A stretch of DNA of 64,000 nucleotides from UBA6109 sp035366835 (GTDB lineage Bacteria; Desulfobacterota; Syntrophia; Syntrophales; UBA6109). The stretch is taken from positions 47,862 through 111,861 of the forward strand of contig DAOSIS010000009.1 of the NCBI GenBank assembly GCA_035366835.1. The letters are read 5' to 3'. The notes below the pieces were generated by a model, which ran no database searches, was not told the DNA's origin, and worked only from the letters and a program-made list of their open reading frames with translations. Within the stretch, counting starts at the first letter, position 1, and every line of letters starts with the position of its first letter. The translations under genes and the position numbers were made by a program. Positions 48,451 through 57,000 of this stretch are shown here, one piece after another.

Positions 48451-49410
48451 TTGTCCAAGCCCGCCTTCTGGAAAAACGAGAAGCGGTACTGCGATTTGAA
48501 GAGCTACTGGCGGAACCGTTTCGGCTGCACCGTCCACAAGCTGCAGATCGACGCCGGTTTCACCTGCCCCAACCGGGACGGGCTGGTCGCAACGGGCGGC
48601 TGCATCTACTGCGACGGAAGGGGCTCTCGCCTGCGCCAGGCAGGGCCGCTGCCGAGCGTGGCGGAGCAGATCCGGAGCGGAAAGGAGCTCTACCGGAATC
48701 TCCGCGGCGCCGCCAAATTCGTCGCCTATTTCCAGACCTTCACAAACACCTACGCCCCCCTAGACCGCCTGAAGGCCCTCTACGACGAGGCCCTTGCCCA
48801 AGAGGACGTGATCGGCCTTTCCGTGGGGACGCGCCCGGACTGCGTCCCCGACGAGGTGCTTGACCTGCTCGCCTCCTACGCCCGGACGAAGCACGTCTGG
48901 CTGGAGCTGGGGCTCCAGTCGATCCATGCGCGGACGCTCGCCCTCATCAACCGCGGCCACGGGCCGGAGGCGTTCCGCGACGCCGCGCGGCGGGCCGCGG
49001 CCAGGGGGCTCCTTGTCTGCGTCCACCTCATTGTCGGCCTGCCGGGGGAGACGCGCGAGGACGTCCTGGCAACCGCACGCGCCGTCGCGGATCTCCCGAT
49101 CGGCGGCGTCAAGTTCCACTGCCTCCTCGCCCTGAGAGGTACCCGCCTCGGGGAGATGTACGAGCGGGGAGAAGTCCGTCTCTGGAGGCGCGAGGAATAT
49201 GCGGCGTCCGTCTGCGACGTCCTCGAACGCCTTTCCCCGGAGGTCGTGATCCAGCGGTTGACCGCCGACGGCTACCGCGATATATACCTTGCGCCGGATT
49301 GGGCCGTGAACAAGCTTCAGGTGCTCAATGCGATCGACCGGGAGATGGCCCGGCGCGATACATGGCAGGGACGGCTCTGGAAATCCGGGGGCGGAGAAGG
49401 GAAAGAATGA
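48451..49410 (+). CDS. Radical SAM protein, TIGR01212 (YhcC) family
   Basis: The 319-residue protein has the family's cluster motif C-x11-C-x2-C (CPNRDGLVATGGCIYC, residues about 37-52) and conserved segments YFQTFTNTYAPLDRLK, GLSVGTRPDCVPDEVLDLL, WLELGLQSIH and HLIVGLPGETREDV. Members are predicted radical SAM enzymes, possibly linked to tRNA or ribosome modification; the reaction is unproven. The start codon is TTG with AGGAAACC upstream. Its stop overlaps the hisH start (ATGA), so the two are translationally coupled. Confidence 0.88.
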   Translation: MSKPAFWKNEKRYCDLKSYWRNRFGCTVHKLQIDAGFTCPNRDGLVATGGCIYCDGRGSRLRQAGPLPSVAEQIRSGKELYRNLRGAAKFVAYFQTFTNTYAPLDRLKALYDEALAQEDVIGLSVGTRPDCVPDEVLDLLASYARTKHVWLELGLQSIHARTLALINRGHGPEAFRDAARRAAARGLLVCVHLIVGLPGETREDVLATARAVADLPIGGVKFHCLLALRGTRLGEMYERGEVRLWRREEYAASVCDVLERLSPEVVIQRLTADGYRDIYLAPDWAVNKLQVLNAIDREMARRDTWQGRLWKSGGGEGKE

Positions 49411-50042
49411 TCGGGATCGTCGACTACAGAGCGGGCAATCTGACGAGCGTTTTCCGTGCGTTGCGCCACCTGGGAATTGCCTGTGAAATATCCTCCGACG
49501 CGGCCTTTCTGCGCGGCGCGAGCCGCATCATCTTCCCCGGCGTCGGCGCCGCCGGCGAGGCGATGGCGAATCTCCATGCGACCGGCATGGACCTCCTTCT
49601 GGCCGAGGCCCTTGCCGCAGGGAAGCCGATCCTCGGCATCTGTCTGGGCGCGCAGATCATCTTCGACCGCAGCGAGGAGAACGACGCGGTCTGCCTGGGA
49701 CTCATCCCCGGCCGTGTCCGGCGCTTTCCGGGGGATATGACGGCAGAGGGGCGGCCTCTGAAGATCCCTCACATGGGCTGGAACCGCGTCGCCTGGCAAA
49801 AGGACCATCCCGTCTTCCGCGGCATCCCAACCGAGGCGGAGTTCTACTTCGTCCACTCCTATTTCCCGGTGCCGGCCGACGCGGCGTGGGTGGCCGGGTC
49901 GACGGAATACGGCGTTTCCTTCTGCAGCGCCGTGGCCCGCCGCAACCTCGCCGCCGTCCAGTTCCACCCGGAAAAAAGCGGGGCGCCGGGGCTCCGCATC
50001 CTCGAAAACTTCAGCCGCTGGGGAGGGACCGATGCTCAGTAA
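49407..50042 (+). CDS. hisH: Imidazole glycerol phosphate synthase glutaminase subunit
   Basis: The 211-residue class I amidotransferase supplies ammonia to HisF in histidine synthesis. Motifs: DYRAGNLTSV at the start, the nucleophile Cys in GICLGAQIIF (about residue 80), and the His-Glu pair in VQFHPEKSG (about 185). It overlaps the radical SAM gene by four bases and hisF by eleven bases. Other his genes are not in the window. Confidence 0.94.
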   Translation: MIGIVDYRAGNLTSVFRALRHLGIACEISSDAAFLRGASRIIFPGVGAAGEAMANLHATGMDLLLAEALAAGKPILGICLGAQIIFDRSEENDAVCLGLIPGRVRRFPGDMTAEGRPLKIPHMGWNRVAWQKDHPVFRGIPTEAEFYFVHSYFPVPADAAWVAGSTEYGVSFCSAVARRNLAAVQFHPEKSGAPGLRILENFSRWGGTDAQ

Positions 50043-50811
50043 GCGGATCATCCCCTGCCTGGACGTCCGGGACGGACTCCTGACGAAAGGCGTCAAGTTC
50101 CGGGGCAACGTCGACATCGGCGATCCCGTCGAGGCGGCGTTCCAGTACTACGAGCAGGGCGCCGACGAGATCGTCTTTTACGACATCACCGCCTCCTCGG
50201 ACAAACGGGACATCCTCATCGACGTCGTCCGCCGCGTGGCCGAGCGGATCTTCATCCCCTTTTCCGTGGGCGGCGGCATCCGCACGCTGGACGATATGCG
50301 CCGGGTGATCCTGGCCGGGGCCGAGAAGGTGAGTGTGAACTCGGCGGCCGTTCGGCGACCCGAACTGATCGCCGAGGGGGCCAGGGCCTTCGGGAACCAG
50401 TGCATCGTCCTGGGCATGGACGTGAAGAAAACGGCGCGCGCGGAGAAGACCCCTTCCGGATACGAAGTCGTGATCGACGGCGGCCGCATGTTCACGGGGA
50501 TCGACGCCCTGCAGTGGGCGACGGAGGGGGAAAGGCTGGGCGCCGGCGAGATCTGCCTCAACTCCATCGACGCCGACGGGACGCAGGACGGTTACGAAAT
50601 AGCACTCACGGAGATGATCTCTTCCCGTGTCGGCATCCCCGTCATCGCCTCCGGCGGCGCCGGGCGGCCCGAGCACCTGGCGGAAGTCCTCACGAAGGGA
50701 CGGGCCGACGCGGCCCTCATCGCCTCCATGGTCCACTACCGGACCTACACCATTCGCCAGATCAAAGAGCACCTAACCGGCCGCGGCATCAAGACCCGGA
50801 TGTACTGGTAG
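50032..50811 (+). CDS. hisF: Imidazole glycerol phosphate synthase cyclase subunit
   Basis: The 259-residue TIM-barrel enzyme closes the imidazole ring and releases AICAR. The catalytic Asp residues are in IPCLDVRDG (Asp11) and NSIDADGT (about residue 180 region in this longer variant). Phosphate-binding loops VGGGI and ASGGAG are visible. The sequence resembles the HisF of Deltaproteobacteria (GNVDIGDPVEAAFQYYEQGA). Overlap with hisH ensures paired synthesis. Confidence 0.95.
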   Translation: MLSKRIIPCLDVRDGLLTKGVKFRGNVDIGDPVEAAFQYYEQGADEIVFYDITASSDKRDILIDVVRRVAERIFIPFSVGGGIRTLDDMRRVILAGAEKVSVNSAAVRRPELIAEGARAFGNQCIVLGMDVKKTARAEKTPSGYEVVIDGGRMFTGIDALQWATEGERLGAGEICLNSIDADGTQDGYEIALTEMISSRVGIPVIASGGAGRPEHLAEVLTKGRADAALIASMVHYRTYTIRQIKEHLTGRGIKTRMYW

Positions 50812-50884
50812 GCGGCCGGCCGGAAGGAATCTCATCCCCCGATTCAGCCTTTCATACTGGAAGCGTCCGTTGCTTTCTTTTCTC

Positions 50885-50914
50885 TTGACGTAATTATGAG
50901 CATATGCTTATTAT
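50885..50914 (+). promoter_or_regulatory. Promoter with operator palindrome before the DUF134 gene
   Basis: TTGACG (50885-50890), an 18-base spacer and TATTAT (50909-50914) form a good promoter. The spacer holds the perfect palindrome AGCATATGCT (50899-50908), which extends to a 22-base near-palindrome (50893-50914) with two mismatched pairs. A protein bound here would cover the promoter. The DUF134 protein encoded 20 bases downstream has a helix-turn-helix and is the obvious candidate. Confidence 0.6.
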
Positions 50915-50934
50915 CCGGCCCGCGGAGAGCCCTT

Positions 50935-51327
50935 ATGCCCAGACCAAAATGCTGCAGGAATGTCGACGGGATCCCGGAAAGAACCTGTTTCCGGCCTGAC
51001 GGAGATACGTCGTTGTCGTGTCGGGAAGAGGTATTCCTGAACATCGACGAATATGAGTCGCTGCGTCTCGCTGATCTCGAAGGCCTGTATCAGGAACAGG
51101 CTGCATGCCGGATGAATATATCGCGGCAGACATTCGGCAGGATTGTCGAAGCGGCACGTCGGAAGGTCGCCGATGTCATCGTCAACGGGAAGACTCTCCG
51201 GATCGAGGGCGGTCCGATATCGATTCAAAGGGGCGGAGCTACCCGATGTCCCCGTTGTCGCCATGCCCTGGGTCGCCCCCATTGCAGAGAGGGGTCGGTA
51301 TGTCCGCATTGCCGAAACAAACTGTAA
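50935..51327 (+). CDS. DUF134 family helix-turn-helix protein with zinc-ribbon tail
   Basis: The 130-residue protein starts MPRPKCCRN, as DUF134 members do. A helix-turn-helix (about residues 48-85, LYQEQAACRMNISRQTFGRI and onward) precedes a conserved VNGKTLRIEGG segment. The C-terminus adds a Cys/His-rich ribbon (CPRCRHALGRPHC, CPHC). DUF134 proteins are thought to be DNA-binding regulators and are often adjacent to NifX/NifB-type proteins, as here. The tail may sense metal or redox state (inference). GGAGAG precedes the ATG; this corrects a longer open frame. Confidence 0.82.
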   Translation: MPRPKCCRNVDGIPERTCFRPDGDTSLSCREEVFLNIDEYESLRLADLEGLYQEQAACRMNISRQTFGRIVEAARRKVADVIVNGKTLRIEGGPISIQRGGATRCPRCRHALGRPHCREGSVCPHCRNKL

Positions 51328-51356
51328 CAACAGATTATTTCCAAAAGGAGAAATGT

Positions 51357-51734
51357 ATGAGGATTTGTTTTCCCACAGCCAATCTCGAAGGATTGAAAAG
51401 CCGCGTTTACGGACATTTTGGGTCGGCTCCCGGTTTTGTGATTGCAGATACGGATACCCAGGCCGTTGAAGAAATCAGCAACAATGATCTGCATCACGCT
51501 CACGGCATGTGCCAGCCCCTGAAAGCCCTGGGAGGGCGCAAAGTTGACGCAGTTGCGGTCGGAGGAATCGGAATGGGTGCCCTGATGAAATTGCAGGCTC
51601 AGGGGATCAGAGTTTATCATGGCGCGGAAGGCACCGTCGCTGAGAATATCGATTTGTTTTTGAAGAAGAAATTGCCTGAGTTCGATGCCAAACATACCTG
51701 TGCGGGACACGCCGGTGGAGGATGTGCGCACTGA
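51357..51734 (+). CDS. NifX/NafY-type dinitrogenase iron-molybdenum cofactor domain protein
   Basis: The 125-residue protein is a single NifX-like domain: RICFPTANLEGLKSRVYGHFGSAPGF at the start, then HHAHGMCQPLKAL and VDAVAVGGIGMGAL. A His/Cys-rich tail (KHTCAGHAGGGCAH) could bind metal. Such stand-alone proteins (MTH1175 type) occur widely in anaerobes without nitrogenase, and their role is largely unknown. AAAAGGAGAA precedes the ATG. It lies 29 bases after the DUF134 gene. Confidence 0.87.
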   Translation: MRICFPTANLEGLKSRVYGHFGSAPGFVIADTDTQAVEEISNNDLHHAHGMCQPLKALGGRKVDAVAVGGIGMGALMKLQAQGIRVYHGAEGTVAENIDLFLKKKLPEFDAKHTCAGHAGGGCAH

Positions 51735-51765
51735 AATCAAACCAGTACCGATGAGGTAAAGAACC

Positions 51766-52020
51766 ATGCCGATCTTTGAATTCCTGTGTGCAGAATGTGG
51801 TGCGGTCAGTGAGGTGCTCGTCACCTCTTCCAATCAATCGACAGCCTGCAAGACATGCGGCAGTGCAAACCTGAAGAAGCTGCTTTCCGCAACGTCCTCC
51901 CTGTCGGGGGCCGCTAGGAGGGGGCTTCCCGGCCCCGGCGATACGGCCTGCTGCGGGAGTTCTCCGGCACATGCCGGCTGCGCTGGACCGGGCAGTTGCT
52001 GTGGAAAGAATTCATTCTGA
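51766..52020 (+). CDS. FmdB-like zinc-ribbon protein
   Basis: The 84-residue protein has a CxxC pair (CAECG, residues about 8-12) and a second (CKTCG, about 28-32), the pattern of FmdB/CxxC-CxxC zinc-ribbon proteins. The Ser/Gly-rich tail has several more Cys (ACCGSS, SCCGKN). It probably binds zinc or another metal; no enzymatic role is known for the family. It follows the NifX-like gene closely and belongs to the same transcript. Confidence 0.75.
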   Translation: MPIFEFLCAECGAVSEVLVTSSNQSTACKTCGSANLKKLLSATSSLSGAARRGLPGPGDTACCGSSPAHAGCAGPGSCCGKNSF

Positions 52021-52081
52021 CGCGGGCGACAGGCTGCCGAAAGTTCGTTGGCTCCCCGGTCGGCAGTGCGCATGCGGTCTG

Positions 52082-52115
52082 AAGGGAGGCACAGCTCTTT
52101 TGTAGTGCCTCCCTT
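52082..52115. other. Intercistronic hairpin before the permease genes
   Basis: A perfect eleven-base-pair stem (AAGGGAGGCAC with GTGCCTCCCTT) and a twelve-base loop lie between the FmdB-like gene and the first permease gene. CCTCTCC rather than a T-run follows, so it may tune expression of the downstream pair rather than end transcription outright. Confidence 0.5.
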
Positions 52116-52142
52116 CCTCTCCTTATGTAATTTCAGGTCCTT

Positions 52143-52625
52143 ATGGTCAACAATGCGGCTATTTTTATCATCACTTCTATTGTCTTGACGATGGTTTCCT
52201 TTTTGTTGGACAGGAAGAAGACGGTGATGGGATTGAAGAAGGGATGGAAGATGTTTCAGAATATAGCCATCCCTTTCGTGAACATCCTGATTGCGGTCAG
52301 TTTGGTTTTGTATTTCCTGCCCCCTTCCCTCATCATGAAATATCTGGGCACGGAATCCGGTTGGGGAGGGCAAATAATAGCGGCCGTGGTCGGTTCCATC
52401 ACATTGATTCCCGGATTCATCTCCTATCCGGTTGCTTCTGTCTTGATCCAGGAAGGAGCCTCGTACACCACCGTAGCTACGTTCATGACGACCTTGATGA
52501 TGGTTGGAATTGTGACCTTGCCTCTGGAAATCAAATATTTTGGCAGAAACGCCGCCATAATGCGAAACGTTCTGAATTTTGTCGCAGCGATCATGATCGG
52601 CTCGTTTGTGGGGTTCATGCTATGA
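52143..52625 (+). CDS. UPF0718/DUF318-type permease, N-terminal half
   Basis: The 160-residue protein is almost wholly hydrophobic, with four or five membrane segments. The segment YLGTESGWGGQIIAAVVG, then PGFISYPVASVLIQEGAS is the conserved block of predicted permeases of the UPF0718 (DUF318) family, some of which export arsenic or thio-compounds. Family members of 300 or more residues carry two such blocks; here each is on its own gene. Its stop overlaps the start of the second half (ATGA). Base composition is clearly more AT-rich than the flanking genes. Confidence 0.78.
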   Translation: MVNNAAIFIITSIVLTMVSFLLDRKKTVMGLKKGWKMFQNIAIPFVNILIAVSLVLYFLPPSLIMKYLGTESGWGGQIIAAVVGSITLIPGFISYPVASVLIQEGASYTTVATFMTTLMMVGIVTLPLEIKYFGRNAAIMRNVLNFVAAIMIGSFVGFML

Positions 52626-53149
52626 TGGCTTTTTTCAAGAAGCACAGGCAGTACCTTTGGCTTCTCGGCTATTTTATCGCCACTCTGATTTCTTTCGCCT
52701 TCGACTTTAATCCGGGAAGGGAAGTCTTCAGGAATTTTACCCAGTTTCTTATCGAGATGCTGTCGTTCATTCCATTTTTGTTCATTATCGTCGGCCTGTT
52801 CGATGCCTGGTTTCCCAAGGAACGGGTGGAAAAACACATCGGTCAGGAATCGGGAATAAAAGGGATTCTTGTCGTGATTGTTTTGGCCATGCTCCAGACC
52901 GGGCCTCTTTACGGGGCCTTCCCCGTCGCCTACATCCTCTACAGGAAAGGGGCCAGCATTAAGAACATATTCATTTACCTCGGTGCGTTTTCTTCCCTAA
53001 AAATTCCTATGCTGGGCATGGAAATCGGATATCTCGGCATCCAATTCACCCTGGCCAGAACACTGGTGTCACTACCGCTCTTTATCGGGATCGGTTATTT
53101 TATGGAGTGGTATCTGAAGGACAGAGATTTCAGGGTCGATACCTTCTGA
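52622..53149 (+). CDS. UPF0718/DUF318-type permease, C-terminal half
   Basis: The 175-residue membrane protein has about five membrane segments. Its block HIGQESGIKGILVVIVLA ... GPLYGAFPVAYILYRKGAS is visibly homologous to the block in the preceding gene (shared GxESGxxG and PVAxxLxxxGAS), so the two genes are halves of a pseudo-symmetric transporter. The ATG overlaps the preceding stop by four bases, which fits equimolar synthesis. Substrate unknown; metal or metalloid is a guess from the NifX-like and zinc-ribbon neighbours. Confidence 0.78.
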   Translation: MMAFFKKHRQYLWLLGYFIATLISFAFDFNPGREVFRNFTQFLIEMLSFIPFLFIIVGLFDAWFPKERVEKHIGQESGIKGILVVIVLAMLQTGPLYGAFPVAYILYRKGASIKNIFIYLGAFSSLKIPMLGMEIGYLGIQFTLARTLVSLPLFIGIGYFMEWYLKDRDFRVDTF

Positions 53150-53207
53150 CAATATCCACAATAAGACGTTCCAGTGTTTCGACTGTCCCTTCTTCAGATT
53201 CAGGAAT

Positions 53208-53654
53208 TCATTCCTCCCCCAGCGCCTCCAGATCCGCTTCGTCCTTCTTCCTGCCCACTGCGCGCTTGTTCTTGGTGAATTCTTTCTTTCCGGGAAAATG
53301 CACGGGAACGTCTCCGTAGTTTCCCCGCACCCGGCCGACAGCCGCTTCTTCCCAGGATACGCCCGTGATGGAGGTCACAATGTCGATGCGAACCGGCGGC
53401 ACGCCAAGCTGGATCACCTTCTCGGGGTTTGTGAAATCACGGGCTGCCAGGCCGACGGCACCGAAACCGAAATCCCCGAGCGCCCTGAGAATTCGTTCGG
53501 CGTTTTCCGGATCGGGGCGCACGAGAATATCCAGGTCGCCCGTATAGCGGGGAACGCCGTGTTACGCGAGCGCATGCGCGCCGACGATCAGGTAATCAAC
53601 CTTGTTTGCGTTGAACAATGCGAGCAGATCTCTGAAGTCTTCCTGAACTTCCAT
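53208..53654 (-). pseudogene. Nucleotidyltransferase gene with in-frame stop codon
   Basis: From ATG at 53654 the frame reads MEVQEDFRDLLALFNANKV, DYLIVGAHALA, then a TAA stop (53562-53564, codon 31), then HGVPRYTGDLDILV and on to 53208. The joined protein (148 codons) is a minimal nucleotidyltransferase with the G-x-H-A-L-A and D-L-D metal motifs of the DUF6036/AbiEii-related group. A Tyr codon (TAT or TAC) at the stop would restore it; Tyr or Phe is usual before HG. A single point mutation or sequencing error explains it. The downstream part alone lacks part of the active site. Confidence 0.75.
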
Positions 53655-53781
53655 GGAACGTTCTCCTCAAGTGCTCGACTGCCGAGAGGCGCTCTTCGGG
53701 GGTCTTTGACAGCCAATACGAAAGGTTCTCCCGTATCCCCGAGAAATCCCGCAAGTCCGTCTTCTTCACTGTCTTCTGCAT
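53596..53781 (-). CDS. Small partner protein of the nucleotidyltransferase
   Basis: The 61-residue protein (MQKTVKKTDLRDFSGIRENL, then SYWLSKTPEERLSAVEHLRR) resembles short proteins encoded directly before DUF6036-type nucleotidyltransferases, where YWLSKTPEERL...LRR is a recurrent pattern. Its 3' end overlaps the nucleotidyltransferase start by 59 bases in another frame. The pair might be a two-gene module of toxin-antitoxin character, but this is unproven. A Met 17 codons earlier is a possible alternative start. Confidence 0.6.
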   Translation of the reverse strand: MQKTVKKTDLRDFSGIRENLSYWLSKTPEERLSAVEHLRRTFHGSSGRLQRSARIVQRKQG

Positions 53782-54094
53782 GGATGCCGGTCCCCGAAAC
53801 TTGTTCCGAATCCTGCCGCAGGCCTGTTTCAAAGGTCATTGCGCGTGGCAGGCAGGTGAATGAAAGAAGATTCTCATCTTTGTCTCTCTGTTGCGCAAGA
53901 TAGCAGATGGCCTGCAAAAGTCAACAGATCCCATTAGAAGTATTAAGGAATCAGAAGAAATCCGATGAAATTGTCTTCCACGAAATATGGATTTCCGCAA
54001 GCCGCGCCGGATGCCGTCCCGTGAAAGCGAAGAAAGAAAATCTTGACTCCGCTGCAGGTTGATAGCAAATCAACGGTGGAGGATGACGACGGGC
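53782..54094. other. Intergenic stretch with short inverted repeat
   Basis: No gene is seen between the divergent small partner gene and the EndoQ-helicase gene. Close to the latter is an inverted repeat, GTTGAT-AGCAA-ATCAAC (54058-54074), that could be an operator. A TTGACT hexamer near 54043 lacks a good -10 partner. Confidence 0.35.
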
Positions 54095-57000
54095 ATGGAC
54101 TATATCGCCGATCTGCACACCCATTCCCCCTATTCCCGGGCCACGAGCCCCGAAGGGACCCTGAGCGGTCTCGCCGGCTGGGCCCGGGTCAAGGGGATCC
54201 AGGTGATCGGCACGGGCGACTTCACCCATCCCGGCTGGTTCCGATCCCTCAGGGAGGAATTGACGCCCGCCGAGCCCGGCCTGTTCAAACTGAAGGACGA
54301 GGAGTCGATCGTCTCTCCCCTGACAGGCGTGACGCCGGCCCCGGTCCGGTTTCTGCTCTCGGCCGAAATCAGCAGCATCTACAAACGCGAGGGCAGCGTG
54401 CGCAAGGTCCACAACCTGCTCTACGTGCCTGATTTCGGTTCCGCCGAGCGTCTGAACGCCACCCTGGCGGGGATCGGCAATATCGAGTCCGACGGCCGCC
54501 CGATCCTGGGCCTGGACAGCCGCGATCTCCTGGAGATCCTGCTTACGCAGGCGCCGGAGGGATTCCTGGTGCCGGCCCACGTCTGGACCCCCTGGTTTTC
54601 CCTGTTCGGCTCCAAGTCCGGATTCGACAGCATCGAGGCGTGTTTCGGCGACCTGACGCCCCATGTTTTTGCCCTGGAGACCGGCCTTTCCTCCGATCCG
54701 GACATGAACCGGCTGATTTCCGGCCTGGACCGTTTCGCCCTGATCTCCAACTCCGACTGCCATTCCCCGGCCAAGCTCGGGCGCGAGGCCAACCTCTTTT
54801 CCACGGACCTGGATTTCTTCGCCCTCAGGGCGGCCATCCGCGCTAACCGGCGTGATACCTTCCGGGCAACTGTGGAATTCTTCCCCGAGGAGGGGAAGTA
54901 CCACGCCGACGGCCACCGCGCCTGCCATGTGTGCCTCGATCCCCTGGAGACGCGCCGCCGGGGCCTGACCTGCCCGGTCTGCGGAAAGCCGTTGACCGTG
55001 GGGGTCCTGCACCGGGTCATGGAGCTTGCCGACCGTCAGAAGCCCCTCCACCGCGAGAATTCGCCCGAAGTCTTCAACCTGATCCCGCTTCCCGAGGTGC
55101 TGGGGGAGATCCTGGGAACGGGGCCCGCCTCCAAGAAGGTGGCGGAGCTCTACAGCCGCATCATCGGCCGTTTCGGCTCGGAATTCGGCCTTCTCCTGCA
55201 AGCGCCGCCGGAAGAGATCCGTCGGGAATTCCCGATCCTGGGGGAGGCGGTGGAGCGCATGCGCAGCGGCCGGGTCATCCGCAGGCCCGGCTTTGACGGC
55301 GAATACGGCGTGATCCGGGTCTTCGAGGAAGGCGAGCTGGATCAGTTGGCCGGCCAGGAAAATTTGTTCGGCAGCCCGAGTCGCCGGCCGGCCGCCCGGA
55401 AGAAGCAGACCGAAACCCGGCCGTTGCCGGCCTTGGCCGATGAAAGGCACGGGGCGCGCCATTGCCCAGTCAAGAAACCCGGCGGCCCCAATCCGGAGCA
55501 GGCGGCGGCCATCGCCTCCAACAGTCGCCATATCCTGGTGACCGCGGGTCCCGGGACCGGAAAGACCTATACCCTGACGCAGCGGATCACGGCGTTTCTG
55601 GCAGCCGGCCGCGATCCGGCCAAGATGGCGGCCATCACCTTCACCGTCAAGGCGGCGGACGAGGTGCGCGAACGCCTGGCGAAGGCGGTGGGACCCGCCG
55701 CCGGCCCGGTATTCGTGGGCACCTTCCACCAGTTCTGTCTCCACTGGCTGCGCCGCAGCGCGCCGGACCTCGGGGTGGTCGGTCCGGGGAGTCGCGAGCG
55801 CCTTCTCAGGCGCCTTTTCCCCGGGTTGCGCGCAGGGGAGCGCGGCCGCCTCGCCGAGGAACTCGCGGAGCATTTTCGCCGTCCCGCGGAAGAGGCGGCA
55901 TCGACCCTCAAGCCCTACCTGGACGAACTCCAGCGGCTCAAGGCCGTTGACCTGGATGCCGTGATCCCGGAATTCGTCCGTCGGCTCGATGCGGATGCGA
56001 CGCTCAAGGCGCAGGTCTCGGACTCCCTCGATCATCTCTTTGTGGACGAGTTCCAGGACCTGAACGGGAGCCAGTTCGAACTGGTGCGGATCCTGTCCGA
56101 GTCTGCCCGGGTCTTTGCCATCGGCGACCCGGACCAGGCCATCTACGGCTTCCGGGGCAGCAACCCCGGGTTTTTCTTCCGTTTTGCCGGAATGCCCGGC
56201 GTGGAGCAGGTCTTCCTGGTCCGGAACTACCGCTGCCCCTCCACCGTCATCGCGGCGGCCGCGGCGCTTATCAATCACAACAGCCGGCATAACAGTCGGC
56301 CCGACAGCCGACCGCTCGTTGCGGAATCCGGCCGGCAGGGCGTGATCGAATTGCACCGCGCACCGACCCCGGCGGCGGAAGCCGAATTCATCGTCCGCCG
56401 CATCGAGGAGCTGATGGGCGGCATCGAACATTTTTCCCTTCATTCCGGCCGGGGCGGCGACGGCGGGCCGGGCCGGGGACTGGGTTTCTCCGACATAGCC
56501 GTCCTCTTCCGGCTCGGCAGGCAGGCCGAAGAGATCGCCGGGGCCCTGGAGCGGCGGGGCATTCCTTTTCAGCAGGTGGGAGTCGAGCCGTTTTACCTCT
56601 CGGTCGGATTGCGGCCGGCCTATCATTTCGTGCAGGCAGCCGCCGGTTCGGAGGTAATCGACGACTGGCTCCGGCTTGTCGGGAGCCTGCCGGGGGTCGG
56701 AGAGGCCAGCGTCGAACGGATGGAGGCGGCCCTCCCCCTGACCGGCGATTTCCGGGACTGCCGCGGCCTCCTCCACGATCTGCCCCAGGCGGCGGAGCGG
56801 GCGCTGGCGGAGCTGGATGAGACGCTTTCGCGCTTTCGGGAGGCCGCGGCGCGCAGGGGTCTTGCCGCGGCACTGGCCGGGACCATGCCGTTTCTCTCCG
56901 TAGGCCCGGAGCTTCCGGGCGCCAAAAGGCTCCTGGATCTGGCCGGCAGTTTCGGGAACGACCTTGCGGCCTTCGGCAACCATCTGCGCCGCCACGCCGA

